NCBI GenBank assembly: GCA_951804985.1
Contig: OX638130.1
Location: 97,647,700-97,711,699 of the forward strand
DNA: 64,000 nt
Direction of reading: 5' to 3'
From: Dryomyza anilis
Lineage: Eukaryota; Arthropoda; Insecta; Diptera; Dryomyzidae
The notes beneath the pieces were generated by a model that had not been told where the DNA came from, did no database searches, and saw only the letters and a program-made list of their open reading frames with translations. A program made the position numbers and the translations under genes. Within the stretch, counting starts at the first letter, position 1; each line of letters begins with the position of its first letter. Positions 12,426 to 24,959 of the stretch are shown piece after piece.

Positions 12426-13971
12426 CGTACATATTCTGGACATGATCATGTTTCTCTTAAAAAAGTGTTTGGTATTTTACAGTTTTTTTTTTTTTGTAAG
12501 GACAGCAATATTATAGAATACTGAATAAAACGACTATGAATAAGAGCAATTTGCATCAATATAAAATACCACATAAATCTCAATAGATTCAATATAATTC
12601 GTTTAAATATAAATCAACCCATAACTGGCAAAATATTCACTAAAAATAATCACTAGAAATCGTTAAAATTTAAACTATAGACTCATACACAAATTTGAAA
12701 TATGTTCATTAAAAAATTGTTTCCATTTAGAATGTCATAAATTCAATAAACACTTTTTATTTCTGAATTTAATTATTATGGGGAAAATTAACTTTTGGTC
12801 GAAATTCAACAATTGAATTGAATTCATTTCGCAGCACTTTAACGGATTGAATTCCATTGAAATACATTTCTTTTCTACTAAAAAACCAATTCCGAAACAG
12901 TCAAAATCCAATTTTATCGAATTGAAATTTCAATTTTATTCCATTCGAAAGTTGAAACATGCTGGTACAATTAACAAATGATACAGTATCGCATAAATGC
13001 AACACATATTATTAATTTTAAATATAGACTTTGCAAAAAAAATACAAAAATGCAGATGAGATAGTACAATGCATTGTACTTAGTAGATACATGTATCTAT
13101 ATCTGCTATACTATGTATAAGGGTTTATTATTTTCACTTGACCCAATTTTTAGATGAAGTTTCTTTAAACATATCGGCCGGCCTTTTGCAGTCACAGCCG
13201 TCTGTCAATACTTATACAATCATTTTCACAATACTTATACAGGCTTCGCCATTGAAAGCACTACATGTGCTTCGAAGTATGTCAGACTAATACGAATATA
13301 ATTCGTACTATATACGATAAAGTTATATAGCAGATATAATGCAAAGACCAAATAATGCTATCATATATGTCGAGAGCCTATAGGAGAGTATACGGCAGTT
13401 TGTACAATGAAAATTACGATACGATACGAAGAAAAAGGCTATACAACAAACCAATTTAGTGCGTTGGACAACCAGTTTATGCACAGATACACTTGCGCAT
13501 TGCAAAAATGCAATCAACGACGACGACATTAGCATTGAACCAATATACACGGATATATATATATATATAATATCTACGACCGACGGGTTGTGGTGTGTCG
13601 ATTGAAGGTTGCAGTCGTCGACGCAAAACTTGACTTGTTGGAAATTTATTTGAAGACCAGCAGGCGCATACACAAAAAAAAACATTGATAATTCAATGCA
13701 GTGTTGCCAGGCGTACAGATTTTGAAAGCATCAGAGAAGAAAAAAAATCTGAAAAAAAAAATTCCATTTTGTACCTACTGAAAATGTTACAAATCATGGG
13801 GTATAAGTCAGAAAATGTTTTAATTTTTTCAAAAATTGCAGTAAACATTATTCAAAAATGTATTTATTATATACTAAAAACAAAAGTGATTGTTTCAGAA
13901 AAATACACAACTGATTGTTGCCAAAATGCACATATTTTTTATCTTTTTTCATATTTTTAATCTTTATTTTG

Positions 13972-14098
13972 AATCTTTAATCGAAAACGATATCGGTTTC
14001 AAATTGCTTTATTTTAAAAACCGAAACTGTAACTTGAATCCTTAACCGAAAACGATATCGGTTTCAAATTGCTTTATTTTAAAAACAGAAACTGTAAC
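13972..14098. repeat. 65-bp tandem duplication
   Basis: CGAAAACGATATCGGTTTCA and AATTGCTTTATTTTAAAAAC begin at 13982 and again at 14047, nearly identical, so there are two copies with a 65-bp period. Confidence 0.9.
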
Positions 14099-14584
14099 AG
14101 ATAGTGATAGACTTCCAAAACTCGAATTCGAAAATTATCGCATTCTCGTCTAGTATTTTTAAAGTAATACAAGCTAATAACTACCTCTAGTAGGAATCGA
14201 GATAATCTTCTCTCGTGCTCATTATTAGTAACCCAAATCGTAAAAAGTTGTACAAAAAACACAAAGAAACCAATATCCCAAAGAGATTTAAAATTTCAGT
14301 TTTCGTTTTATTCAACTTTTATTTCAACGTTTTATTCCAACTAATTTTAAAAATTCTAAACAAAATCAATTTTAATTTTTCCAATTCCGAAAATTAGAAT
14401 AAATTTAGAATTTTTTGATAATTTTGAAAAGAGTACTTTTTAGGAAAATACAAATTGAAGTGCAAGGACCACTTCAACTCTAGGAGTTACGACTTAAATT
14501 TTCGAAATGTCTGTTTTATTAGTTTTAAAATGACACCTCGAAGGGGTATATAGTATTTCTCGATCACAGAATAGAGATTTGATG

Positions 14585-14880
14585 CGCCAACCAACTCTTT
14601 GCCCAACCAACTTCTTCGGTTCTTTCAACCGTTTAGTCGTGTGTTATTGGCAAAATAAAAAGAGTTGTAGTTTGTACTGCAACAAATTTAGTACAATTTA
14701 GTACAGATTTAGAACCATTAGGAGTGTGTATAGATTAATATTTCAAGTGTATATGCTAATATTGCAGCTACTCCAGAAAGTTTGTAAAACATTCGATTTG
14801 ACCGAATGAAGTATGTTGGTACAACTAATTTTTTCATTCTTCCAACCTCATGCCAAAAGAGGATTTTTTAGTGTGTACTT
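14585..14880 (+). repeat. Dispersed repeat, copy 2 (about 290 bp)
   Basis: Second copy of the repeat at 9185-9468. It opens GCCAACCAACTCTTTGCCC and closes CCAACCTCATGCCAAAAGAG-GATTTTTTAGTGTGTA. The inner part has small insertions relative to the other copy. Confidence 0.7.
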
Positions 14881-15234
14881 AAGTGATTGGTTTGGCCATA
14901 ACTTTATACCACAGGTGATAGTTGTTCAAGAAATTAGAAAATAAAAATTATAGAAATCCGTACATACATAAATTTCAAATCCAAGAGGTCTAAATTTCAA
15001 TGTTGACTCTATCTGGTCAATTTGGTGTTGGAATATCTTGGTTAAAATATTTTACTTTTTAAAGGAGATCGCACATAACTTTGTTGTTTCTTATTCAATT
15101 TTGATTATTCCAAATATTTTGAAAAGCTAATTGAACTAACTTTTGAATAACTGTAAAATTATGTATATTATCTAATAAAATGATTTAAGATTTTTCCAAA
15201 TCAAAAATGTATACAAATTCCTATTTTTTGTCTT

Positions 15235-15370
15235 TTAATAAGCTATAACTCCGGTATTTATAAACCGATAATAATTTAAAAAGTTTTGCGAAGCCACATC
15301 TGTTGTTTCTTCAAAAAATTATACAGTTTAAATATCTTACGTAGATGCTTTCTTTTAATTACATAAGTAA
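15235..15370 (+). repeat. Dispersed repeat pair, copy 2
   Basis: Matches 12285-12425 block by block (GCTATAACTCCGG, TATAAACCGATAATAATTTA, CATCTGTTGTTTCTTC, TACGTAGATG). Non-coding. Confidence 0.65.
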
Positions 15371-15805
15371 GTCAAGGTATGATAATGGTAATTTGTACGA
15401 AGAAGTGTAAATTAAAAAAAAACTCGAAGTGATATAAAAATTCTGTAAATGAGAATAATCATTATTTTCAATGCCTAATCCAAACTATAGCTGGAAAATT
15501 TTGTATATACAAATGTATTAACATTTTTAGTAGAATATTATCATCATTTTATCGAATACCAAATAGTGCGTCAAATAGTTTGTTTATAAAAACTGATTTT
15601 GATTCGACACAAAATATATTTTATAAATTTTTAAGAATTTTCAAGAATAATAAATCAATTATATATTTTATATAATTTTTTTGTATACCATATTTATTTT
15701 AAAAAATTCTTTGTGGCAACTCTTAACAGAAAAGAAACTGCCCCCCACATTTACATCACAAATGCTTATTAATTCTAAAAAAATCTTTATTATCTCTTTC
15801 CACAG

Positions 15806-15994
15806 AGTACTCCGTGCAAACATCCCGTTATACTGCTGCAGGATGTGAACTTCCTTGATCTGCACTCTCTGGTCGAGTTCATCTACCACGGTGAGGTGAA
15901 CGTGCACCAAAAGTCGCTGCAGTCCTTCCTCAAGACGGCGGAAGTGCTGCGTGTGTCGGGTCTGACACAGCAGCAGGCAGAGGAAACACATAAT
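15806..15994 (+). CDS. br: br common exon 2: C-terminal half of the BTB domain (residues 63-125)
   Basis: The acceptor CTCTTTCCACAG ends at 15805. The exon reads [35 protein letters not shown] and [18 protein letters not shown], then [10 protein letters not shown], completing the BTB domain begun in exon 1. It is 63 whole codons, phase 0 at both ends, with donor AAT|GTAAGT at 15995. The match to Drosophila Broad is near-perfect over this stretch, as expected for the most conserved part of the protein. Confidence 0.97.
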
Positions 15995-16101
15995 GTAAGT
16001 TGTCATTTCAACGATTTCAAAACTCATTTAACATAACTCCTATACTCAGAAATTTTGCTATAATGTTTAAATTTGTTTTTTTATTTTTTTGTTCAATTTA
16101 G

Positions 16102-16513
16102 CACTTGGCACACATACAAAATCTGGCGAATTCCGGCTCACGTACACCCATCAATACACATCATGCCACGCTGCACGATGATGCTGCCGCCGGCCTGTTT
16201 CCACGCAATTCACCATCGTCTCCACCGCCGCCACAGATGCCGTTGGCGTCGTCACACAACCAGCTGTTGAAGCGCAGCATTGCTGCCGCGTTGATGCATC
16301 GTGAACGTCACAATTCAACGCCATCGGCGGAGGACACCAACAGCACACTGAAGCGATTGCGCGGCTCGGACAATGGGTTGCCGAGCAGCAGTTCCAACAA
16401 CAACAGTCCGGATATAATGCATCAGCGCAGTGCGTCGCCGCAATTGACGCCGGCGGATTTTTCGACGATCAAGCACAACAACAACAATACGCCGCCGCTC
16501 AAAGATGAAAAAC
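16102..16513 (+). CDS. br: br common exon 3: linker (residues 126-262)
   Basis: After acceptor TTCAATTTAG (16101) the frame reads [18 protein letters not shown] and later [21 protein letters not shown] and [15 protein letters not shown], ending PPLKDEKR. These blocks follow the Drosophila Broad linker as I remember it, including the basic LKRLRG segment, a possible nuclear-localisation element. The exon ends in phase 1 (C|GTGAGT at 16513/16514). The G+C is far higher than in the flanking introns. The preceding intron is only 107 bp. Confidence 0.96.
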
Positions 16514-16538
16514 GTGAGTAATAGACATTAAAAGAGAG

Positions 16539-17860
16539 GTGTTTTTTTTTCTCCATTTTGTAGTTAGTTTTATTTTCAATTTGATATATTTTAGTTTTTT
16601 TTTTTTATTTTTAGTAATTTTTGATTATTTTTTTATTATTTTTTTTATTATTATTTTTTTATTATTTTTTTTTATTATTTTTTATTATTTTTTATTATTT
16701 TTCATTATTTTTTTTTTATTTTTTTTATTATTTTTATTATTTTTAGTTATTTTTTATTCATTTTTATTTATTTTGTTATTTTTTATTATTTTAATTATTT
16801 TTTATAGTTTTATTTAATATTTTTTTTTTATTTTTATTATTTTTAGTTATTTTTAATTATTTTTAGTTATTTTTTATTATTTTTTATTCATTTTTTTTTA
16901 ATAGTTTAATTTTTCTTATCACTTCCGCATTATTTGTTTTAATTTTTTATTATTTTTTTTATTGTTTTTAAATATTTATTATATTTTTTTATTATTTTTT
17001 GTAATTTTTTATTATTTTTATTTTATTTTTATTTTATTTTTTATTATTTTTTATTATTTTTTATTATTTTTTATTATTTTTTATTATTTTTTATTATTTT
17101 TTTATTATTTTTTATTATTTTTTATTATGTTTTATTATTTTTAATTATTTTTCATTGTTTTTCATTATTTTTCAAAATTTTATATTATTTTTGCATATAT
17201 TTTTTATTTTTTTATTATTTTTTTTATTGTTTTTAAATATTTATTATATTTTTTTATTATTTTTTGTAATTTTTTATAATCTTTTATTATTTTTTGTTAT
17301 ATTTTTATTATTTTTAATATTATTTATTATTTTTTTATTATTTTTTACTATTTATTACGTTTTTATTATTTTTTGCTATTTTTATTTCGTTTTTTAATTA
17401 TTTTTCATTATTTTTTATTATTTTTTATTATTTTTTATTATTTTTATTTTATTTTTTATTATTTTTTATTATTTTTTATTATTTTTTATTATTTTTTATT
17501 ATTTTTTATTATTTTTTATTATGTTTTATTATTTTTAATTATTTTTCATTGTTTTTCATTATTTTTCAAAATTTTATATTATTTTTTTTTGTAATTTTTA
17601 TTATTTTTTTTATTTCTATTCATTTTTTTTATTCTTTTTTATTATTATTTTTTTATTTTTCATTATTTTTTATTATTTTTTAATATTTTTTAATTATTTT
17701 TTATTATTTTTTATTATTTTTTATAATTTTTATTATTTTTTTATTCTTTTTTTTAATTTTTTATTATTATTCATTACTTTTATTATTTATTTCTAATATT
17801 TTATTTTCTTTATATTTTCTTTTTGTTTTAATAAATCTTTTAATTTCACATTTCGCATAA
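16539..17860. repeat. T-rich decamer array filling br intron 3
   Basis: Almost the whole intron is TTATTATTTTTT-type sequence. Runs of the 10-mer ATTTTTTATT are near-perfect at about 17040-17120 and 17440-17525. Larger blocks are duplicated: ATTGTTTTTAAATATTTATT appears near 16963 and 17226, and ATTTTTCATTGTTTTTCATT near 17150 and 17540. Open frames rich in Phe/Ile/Leu/Tyr here are repeat artefacts. Confidence 0.93.
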
Positions 17861-17877
17861 TAACTCAAAAACTAAAG

Positions 17878-18130
17878 GCAATGGACCCACAGGCATTGGC
17901 AACAATGGCACCGGCAATGGCAACAGCATCTCAGCAGCAGGCGACAAACAACCCGGTAACCTGACACCGTCCCCTTTGACAAGATCCGTTGAGGACGTCA
18001 AATCGGAACCCATGGACATGGTCTGCTCGAACAACAATCCCTCGATCATTGATGAGCACAGTAATGACTCAACAGGCGATCATGATGTCAATCGTTCCAG
18101 CAGCGGTGACGGCGGTAAAGGTTCCATGAG
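17878..18130 (+). CDS. br: br common exon 4: Gly/Asn and acidic linker (residues 263-347)
   Basis: The acceptor AAACTAAAG ends at 17877 immediately after the T-rich array. With the C from the previous exon the first codon is CGC (Arg). The frame reads [15 protein letters not shown], then [38 protein letters not shown] and [20 protein letters not shown] fits a sumoylation consensus (PsiKxE), which is an inference. The donor is AG|GTATGT at 18131, phase 2. All blocks have counterparts in Drosophila Broad in the same order. Confidence 0.95.
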
Positions 18131-18670
18131 GTATGTTTATATTCAATACTTTTTTTTTGGTTTTGAAGATTTTACAATTTGAAGTACATAATATTCGGGT
18201 ATATTCTTACGATTAAATAGATTTTTTGATATCATAGAATAGATTAAAATGCGTTTGGTACTATTTCGAAATTTTGTAATTCTTCCACATTCTCTGTAAA
18301 CTAATTAGTGGGTTCCAATCCCGAAACACTTAAAACATTTTAAGAACATATCAAAATATTTAAAGCAATTGGTACTAAAATCATTTTCTCAATTTCACTT
18401 TTTATCAATATTTATTTCAATTCAATTTGAAAACCATGCTGTGAAGTTTGCTGTATCGATTTTAACAAAACTTTGGGGTCTTACAGTACTTTTTGAGAAC
18501 TATTTGCGTGTAAAAATATTTGTACATCTATAAACATTCAAAAGAGTTATACGCAATTTTAGATATTTAAATAGGAATATCAATATAGGGCCAATTTTTA
18601 TTAGGGGAATAGCACCCAAAATCTAAACCTTATTTTTAAATCAATACAAATTGGAAAATTCCCCTTTCAG

Positions 18671-18819
18671 TTCGGGAAACGATGAGGAAATTGAAAATAC
18701 CATGCCACCACATCCGCCACCACCATTTCTAATGTCACCAGCTGAATCCAAGTTATTTCCCTCACCCGCCGCATTCAGCGGTTTCTCGATGAGTAATATG
18801 GATCCTGCTACACTTGCTG
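18671..18819 (+). CDS. br: br common exon 5: linker (residues 347-397)
   Basis: The acceptor CCCCTTTCAG ends at 18670. AG from exon 4 plus T gives Ser, and the frame continues SGNDEEIENTMPPHPPPPF, LMSPAESKLF, AAFSGFSMSNMDPATLAG. SGNDEEI and MSPAE..KLF match the Drosophila linker. The donor is G|GTAATT at 18819/18820, phase 1. Reading past it gives Gly-Asn-Cys-Cys and then a stop, so a transcript that skipped this splice would end early, before any zinc finger. Confidence 0.95.
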
Positions 18820-18908
18820 GTAATTGTTGTTAAAATAATTGACAGTATAAATTTTAAATAAATTTTTAAATACAACTCTGATTTCTTTCTATTTTCTACA
18901 CAATAAAG

Positions 18909-18959
18909 GTTTTAATTCACAATTGCAGTCAGCAGCCGAAATGGCCGTTTCTCCACAGG
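18909..18959 (+). CDS. br: br common microexon 6 (51 bp; residues 397-414)
   Basis: A 51-bp exon between AAAG (18908) and the donor G|GTGAGT (18960). It reads (G)FNSQLQSAAEMAVSPQ(G), the counterpart of the Drosophila segment ending LAVSPQG. It enters and leaves in phase 1. Its donor is the branching point of the gene: the single G it contributes is completed to a Gly codon by each of the four alternative finger exons. Confidence 0.95.
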
Positions 18960-21900
18960 GTGAGTACTTTGCTTTTATATATAATATATTTTACTCTCTT
19001 ATTCATTAATTACATCAATGCAAATTAAATACCAAAAACAAAACAAAAAAAAAATAATAATAATTTTGATTTTAAATATTTATTTCTATTAATATACTAT
19101 ATAATTTTTTTGGTTTATTTATTTTATTAAATTTGAATTTTATATTTAAAATAAAAATAAAAAGCTCAACAATCTACTCTTCCCAAAATATTAATAATAA
19201 TAATAATAATTATAGTAATACTTGTAAATTATACAACCAAATGTTGGAGTGCAGAAAAAAGGCGTCAAAAAGAGAAAAAATTGCAATTTTAAAAATGGAA
19301 AAATGCAATTTTAAAAATTTAAAAATGCAATTGGGAAGCTTATAAAATACAATTTTGAAATTAAAATATTAAAAAATGCTATTTTTAATTAGAAATTTGC
19401 AATTTTAAAAATAATATATGCAATTTTGAAACTGTTACAGCTTATTTGCTGCACTCGAACATATTATGTGGTTTGTACCTTTTTCAACGAAACCGAGTTT
19501 CAAAAAAAAAAAAAACAAAACCGTGTTTCAAAAAACCAAAATAAATTTCTTTCTTGTTTGATTGTTTCGAAGGTTAATGTTTAATTTGTTTCTGTCACTG
19601 TCAAAGGAAGAAGCGAATATTTTCGTCAGTAATAATCCAAAGAAATCCGTTTTTTTCAAATATATAAACTCTATGATTTTTTGACATAAACTACAAGTAA
19701 GAGATTTCATTTTCATTACAACTGCACTTTTCTGTTATTTATGAAAATATTCGTTACTTGCTTTTGCGTGAACTATATAAATATCAAAGTTGAGAGGCGT
19801 TCTTTCTTTTTTTTTTGTACACCCGACAATATAACGCCGGACAATTGCTTAATTTATTTATCATTTGCATATATTCATTAAAAAAAAAAAGATTATACAA
19901 AGAATTAAAAAACATCAAAAACATAAAAAACAACAACAACATTTTTGTATGATATTGGAAAAATAAAAGAAACAGTACCAACAAAAAAAAAAATAAAACT
20001 GAAATCAAATTAATCCAATTTACATCATGTCCATCTTATTTGCAAAAATAATTAAAAAAAAATCTCAATATATATTTTCCGTGAATTGGTTTTTGTGTGC
20101 TAATTCTGTATACGTATATTCCATTTTAATTATATATATATTAAAATATATGCTATATTATATTCTTCGTAACGTAATTATTTGCCTAAAACCAAAAATT
20201 AATAACATTTTTGATTTGTATGCCATTCTTAACAAATTGGAATTAATTAATTTAGTGTTTTTATTTGGTTTTTCATAATTTGTTAATTTGTCTGTTATCA
20301 TTTTTGTTTTTCTTTTATATCAAACAAATTTTTAAATATTTAAATATTTATCGTCGTGTATGTGTGTAATAATTATTAGGCAAATTTACAATAAATATAT
20401 TTATATATAAAACAAATTATTAACATTAGTAATATCTATATACAAAAATTTTCATTTTGTTTTTTTTCTTTTTTTTATATTTTTTAATTCATTTTTAACA
20501 CATTTTTGTTTTTAACAACAAAAAAAATAAAAACCTAATTTTGCAAAAATAGGCCATTTTTACGTTACATTTTTCTACGTTCGTTCGTTTGTTCGTTTTT
20601 CGTGCATTGTTTCATTTATGTTTTATGCTAATTTTTTAATTTGTTGTTTTAATTTTTACAAATTTTTCATTTGTAATAACAAAAAATATCTGCAATTCAC
20701 ACAGTTTACACTTTTGCGTTGTTTTGTTAATTTCTATTAATATTTTTTTATTAATTGTACAGTTGTCTTTAAAAATAATAATGAAAAAAAAATGTCCGCT
20801 GCAAAATATCTGTCTGTTTTCGAATTGACTTTTAGTACCAATTACAATAATAAAAGCGTTTGCACATTATTGGGTATAAAATTTAATTTCGAAATTTGAA
20901 AATATTTCCTAAAACAAAAAAAAAAACACCGCGCGCAAATTACTAAAATACAATGAGGTATATTTAATAGAAAAGAAAATGATTGGCTTCAAATCAACGC
21001 CCCCCTCCCCCGAACTATTACCCCTTAAACAAGAATTTACCAACAAAATACATCTATGCTAAACACATTTACAACAATTACTACCTACTACTACTACTAC
21101 TATTACCACACATGTATATTCAATGTTACAATATCAGCTTTCCAATATCAGCCCCACCCCTTAAAACCCATTATTAACTATTTATGTTTCGACTCCCCAG
21201 TACAGGACACACACACACACACACGATTGGTTTTAACTACATTTGTCACACACTACTTATGGCCCTGGTAGAAATTGTGCTAGCGTCTTGTTCGAAAAAC
21301 GGTTCATGTTCTTGCCTACTTCTAATAGTTGCAATTTCTACTGGGGTACAACAAAAAAGTGCAAATGTATTATTTGGTTGCTAACTCACACACACACAAA
21401 CACACACACCATATCAAATCATATCATATAATCTACTACTAATCACATGCTATTAATACTACTACTAATACTACTTTTTATACTACTACTACTACTAATT
21501 TGCTGAAAAATAAAACAAAAACTACAACAAAAAAAATTCAAAAATCGTCTCTTACTTAAAGACACGTTTTATTAAATTTTTTTTTAGTACTTTTATTTTT
21601 TTACTAATCAAATATGGAAATACCGCTCAAAAATAAAAAAAAATAATAAAAAAAAAATATTTTTATAATTATTATTTTTTAAATAACTAAATTTTAGTTT
21701 TAAGTGCGCAAATTATGCTAACTTGTAATTGTAAAATTTATTTAAATTTAAGTTATTTAAGCAAACAATTGGAAAAACAATTTTTTACAAATTTATACAT
21801 AAAAACAACAAAACCAACTACCTAAAACATACAAATCTTGTTAAACTTTGCATGCAAAATATAAAAAAGGAATTCAAAAAGAAAAATAAAGTTTGTTAAT

Positions 21901-23386
21901 TTTATAGCCAAAAAAAAAACAAAAAAAACTTAATGCAATATTTGACAGTTTTGTACTATTGGCAACAACATTTTTTTTTTTTAATAAATACAACAAAATA
22001 ATTGGCTGAAAGTACAAAGACACAAATACCCTACACAATACCAATACACAAAATACAAAAAGGTATCGGACAATTTAAATATTACAAAAACATTTAAACA
22101 GCAAGACATATTTTATAAAACAAACAGCAAAAGAACACTTAATTTAATTATAATTTTTTTTTTATATATTTATAGAGTATGTTACACTGTTGGCATATTC
22201 AAATATTGGTAAAAGCGGTACAAAAAGACCACACATATTTATAGAAAAATTTGCTTTGTAATTGGTTGTTGCCAACACAAAAGAAAAACTAAAAAAAAAA
22301 TTATCTCAAAAATCTTAAGCTAAGATTTGAAAATTAAAAAATTAAAAACATTTTAAAAAAATTAACCACAATTTTATTATTGTATATTGTAATATTTTAT
22401 TGTATTTGTATTGTATATATATGAATTATGTAGTTTACTAGTAAACAACCCCCTCCCCCCGTACCTCACAACCCACCACTACCAACTCTCAGTTACACTT
22501 CCTACTACTTCACCAAAAAAAAAAAAAAAAAAAATTAAAAAAAACAAAATTTAATTTCTGTATTTATATTATATTCCCGAAACACCACACCCCCCACCAC
22601 CAAAAATTCCAACTCTAAAATTATATTATATGACAATACAAAAACTAAAAAAAAAAAAAAAACAGTATAAAACTTAGCAGAAAACCAGACACACACGATG
22701 GTGATGGCGTTGAACACACACAAAGGGTACACAATATTAAACTAATCCAAAAAAAAAAATCCAAAAAATCTCAAAAATCGTATTCAAAAATCGTAAAATT
22801 TTATTTCTTTAGCAAATATAAAAGCTACAAAATTTTCAAGTGCACGCAGTACAACTCAACACGTTTTCTAAACAAGCGGTAACGCTGTTTTACGAGTTTA
22901 TACGAAAAAAAAATGAACAATCCCAAAAATGTAAAATTCAGAAATTTACAAATTTAGCCAACATTTTGCAACCAAATTCGAATATTAGTTAAATATAGCC
23001 AAAATAGCAAATATAGCAAGAAAAAAAAATTAGAGAATATAGCAAAAAAAATTGTTTTAGAGAATATCGCAAAAAAATTAAATTAAATATAGCGAAAAAA
23101 TAGCAACGATATTGTTGACAAAAAAATATAATGGTAGTATACAAACAATCAAAAAAGAAATAAATTTTGCCAATTTAATAAAATAAATAAATGCAAAATC
23201 AAAAAAAAACCTATTATAAACCCCATCCAAAACAAACGAAAACTAAATCCAAAAAAAAAAACATAGACATTTTCCAAATCAACCCTGTTTTAGCAGCATT
23301 AACTCAATTTTTCAAAAAACAACTCTCAAAACTTTTGACATTGAGCTAATACGACGTTTTCTGACTTTCTTCCCCCCTGTCGTCAG
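18960..23386 (+). other. Intron between the common region and the Z1 exon
   Basis: AT-rich with no credible exon. It holds a short A-rich tandem stretch around 19240-19440 (repeated ATGCAATTTTAAAA), a (CA)n run near 21207-21225 and another near 21387-21410, CTACTACTA runs, a small inverted-repeat element (21263-21346) and A-homopolymers near 22515-22535. Short open frames rich in Thr/His/Pro come from the CA and CTA runs. Confidence 0.8.
21263..21346. mobile_element. 84-bp inverted-repeat element with GTAGAAATTG ends
   Basis: The left end CCCTGGTAGAAATTGTGCTA mirrors the right end, which reads CCCCAGTAGAAATTGCAACT on the other strand. The ends match those of the dispersed repeat at 413-540, 11258-11380 and 42525-42650. 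The short non-coding interior makes it a minimal, probably internally deleted copy. The flanks give no clear target duplication. Confidence 0.6.
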
Positions 23387-24306
23387 GTCAACTGACGGCA
23401 ACTACAATCAACAACAACAACAATTTAAACTTTAACCTTAACCTACAACAACAACAACAACAACAACTACACCACCACCACCAAAACAATAACCACTACT
23501 TAAAAAACCAACAACAACAACTACTACTACTCAACAATTACAATAACAACAACATCAACAACTTTACAGCCATTACATCAGCATCAGGCATTTGCGGTCT
23601 TAATCTCTCCACGTTCTCCACCAAATGCAAACTAGGTGGCGGTGGTGGCGCCGTTGTCTCTACACTCGGCAGTCAGCTGCTCTCGTCAACGCTGGCAGCG
23701 CAGTCGAACGCCGCACAGCAGCAGCACCAACACCAACACCAGCAACAACAACAACAGCAACAACAGCACCACCAACAACACCTCCATCACCAACAGCAGC
23801 AGCAGCAACAATCTGTCTCCAACAATAGCAGCTGCAACATTAGCGGCAACGGCGGCAACAATGCCAACGCACAGCAATCACAGCAAATGTTTGCTGCCAT
23901 GGCTGCAAATATTGCCGCCTCTAGTAGTGCCGCCGCTGGCAGCAGTAATTCTGCCAATACCAATGCGTCGAATTTAAATACTTCCAGTGGTGGTGATGAC
24001 TTTCGCTGTGACCCATGCAATAAAAATCTCTCATCTTTGACGCGTCTCAAGCGTCACATACAGAATGTCCATATGCGGCCCACCAAGGAGCCCGTCTGCA
24101 ACATTTGCAAACGCGTCTATAGCTCACTGAACAGCCTACGCAATCACAAGAGCATCTATCACAGAAACCTTAAGCAACCGAAACAGGAACCATCGTCGTT
24201 GTCATCGTTGACGCCAAACGAGCCCAGTTCGAATACGGGATTAGGCGTGGGCGTGGCATCGCACAATCCATACTATTCGCCACTGAATCATAGATCAGCC
24301 TCATAG
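23387..24306 (+). CDS. br: br alternative exon Z1: Gln-rich region and zinc-finger pair Z1
   Basis: The acceptor CCCCCTGTCGTCAG ends at 23386; GT completes the split Gly. The first two-thirds is Asn/Gln/His-rich (CAA/CAG/AAC/CAC runs). The finger pair follows: CDPC...HIQNVH (from residue 621) and [10 protein letters not shown]...HKSIYH (from 651), both C-X2-C-X12-H-X4-H, then NLKQPKQEP and the end NHRSAS, stop TAG 24304-24306. The finger region is almost identical to Drosophila Broad Z1 (the rbp-function isoform). The predicted isoform is 719 residues, close to the Drosophila Z1 form. The real exon begins well upstream of the first internal ATG, because the frame is open from the acceptor. 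Confidence 0.96.
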
Positions 24307-24662
24307 GGTTTTATATACTTTGATTATTTAGCCAATGCCAACATTTAAGACCTCCACACAACAATTGCCTCACCTCTCCTGTTCCCTTTCCATTAAAGCC
24401 CTAATGCAACCCTTTTAAAACCATGTTCCCTAAAACTCCATATACAACTTCCTTTGAATCCCATGAAATCTTATATCAGCCATTAGTAACTTTTTAAATC
24501 ATATTACAATTTCCTCAAAACCTTTGAAAAGCCCTTATAAAACCTTTTTAAACGCACTAGAAATCTTTGAAAAATCTTCCAAACACTTTGAAACCATTAA
24601 AAACTCCCTTCGTAATCTCCCTTTAAACCCCTTTATACATCTTTAAGTCATGTTACAAGTTC

Positions 24663-24668
24663 AATAAA
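24663..24668 (+). terminator. Candidate poly(A) signal for the Z1 isoform
   Basis: AATAAA 357 bp after the Z1 stop. The sequence is so AT-rich that the hexamer also occurs by chance nearby (for example near 24970), so this is only a candidate. Confidence 0.3.
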
Positions 24669-24959
24669 GAACAAACAAAAAATATTAAGTATTGTTATCA
24701 GTTATAGTGGTGGGTTATAGCAGTTGGAACCTATATCGATTTGGTTCTATTATTATGTTATGCGTTTGTCAGTTCTGAGGTGTGTATATATAATAAGTAC
24801 AAGTCTAGTTAGTTTAATGAATTTATAATCAGCAATATACAGTTAGTTAGTATGTAGGTCAACATTTTTAAAGTAAATCATTAGCGCAAATAATCGCGGG
24901 TGCCGGTGACGCATATAGAACAAGGCTTTAATGTGTGGTAATCAAAAGGTTTCTTTAAG

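Larger units (their letters stand above)
4051..15805 (+). other. br intron 1 (11.8 kb), inside the BTB domain
   Basis: A long AT-rich intron with no credible exon. It holds an irregular minisatellite (about 4310-5900), a short ACCA/GACC-rich stretch (about 7150-7230), a 219-bp tandem duplication (about 7680-8126), an inverted tRNA-derived SINE (about 8570-8778), two copies of a roughly 290-bp dispersed repeat (9185-9468 and 14585-14880), copies of the AATTTCTACTAG repeat family (11116-12272), a 65-bp tandem duplication (13972-14098) and a pair of roughly 140-bp repeats (12285-12425 and 15235-15370). Stretches near 6560-7560 and 10600-10900 are less repetitive and could hold regulatory DNA, but no specific site can be supported. 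Confidence 0.8.

Noticed and set aside
13323..13685. 120-codon minus-strand open frame in br intron 1
   Set aside because: No recognisable domain, runs through a (TA)n stretch, no splice or start support.
16539..17594. Open frames rich in Phe, Tyr and Ile
   Set aside because: Translations of the T-rich decamer array within br intron 3.
20983..21431. Pro/Tyr/Thr-rich open frames between the common region and Z1
   Set aside because: They arise from CA, CTA and C-rich low-complexity runs; the first begins with TTG and none has plausible splice sites in br phase.
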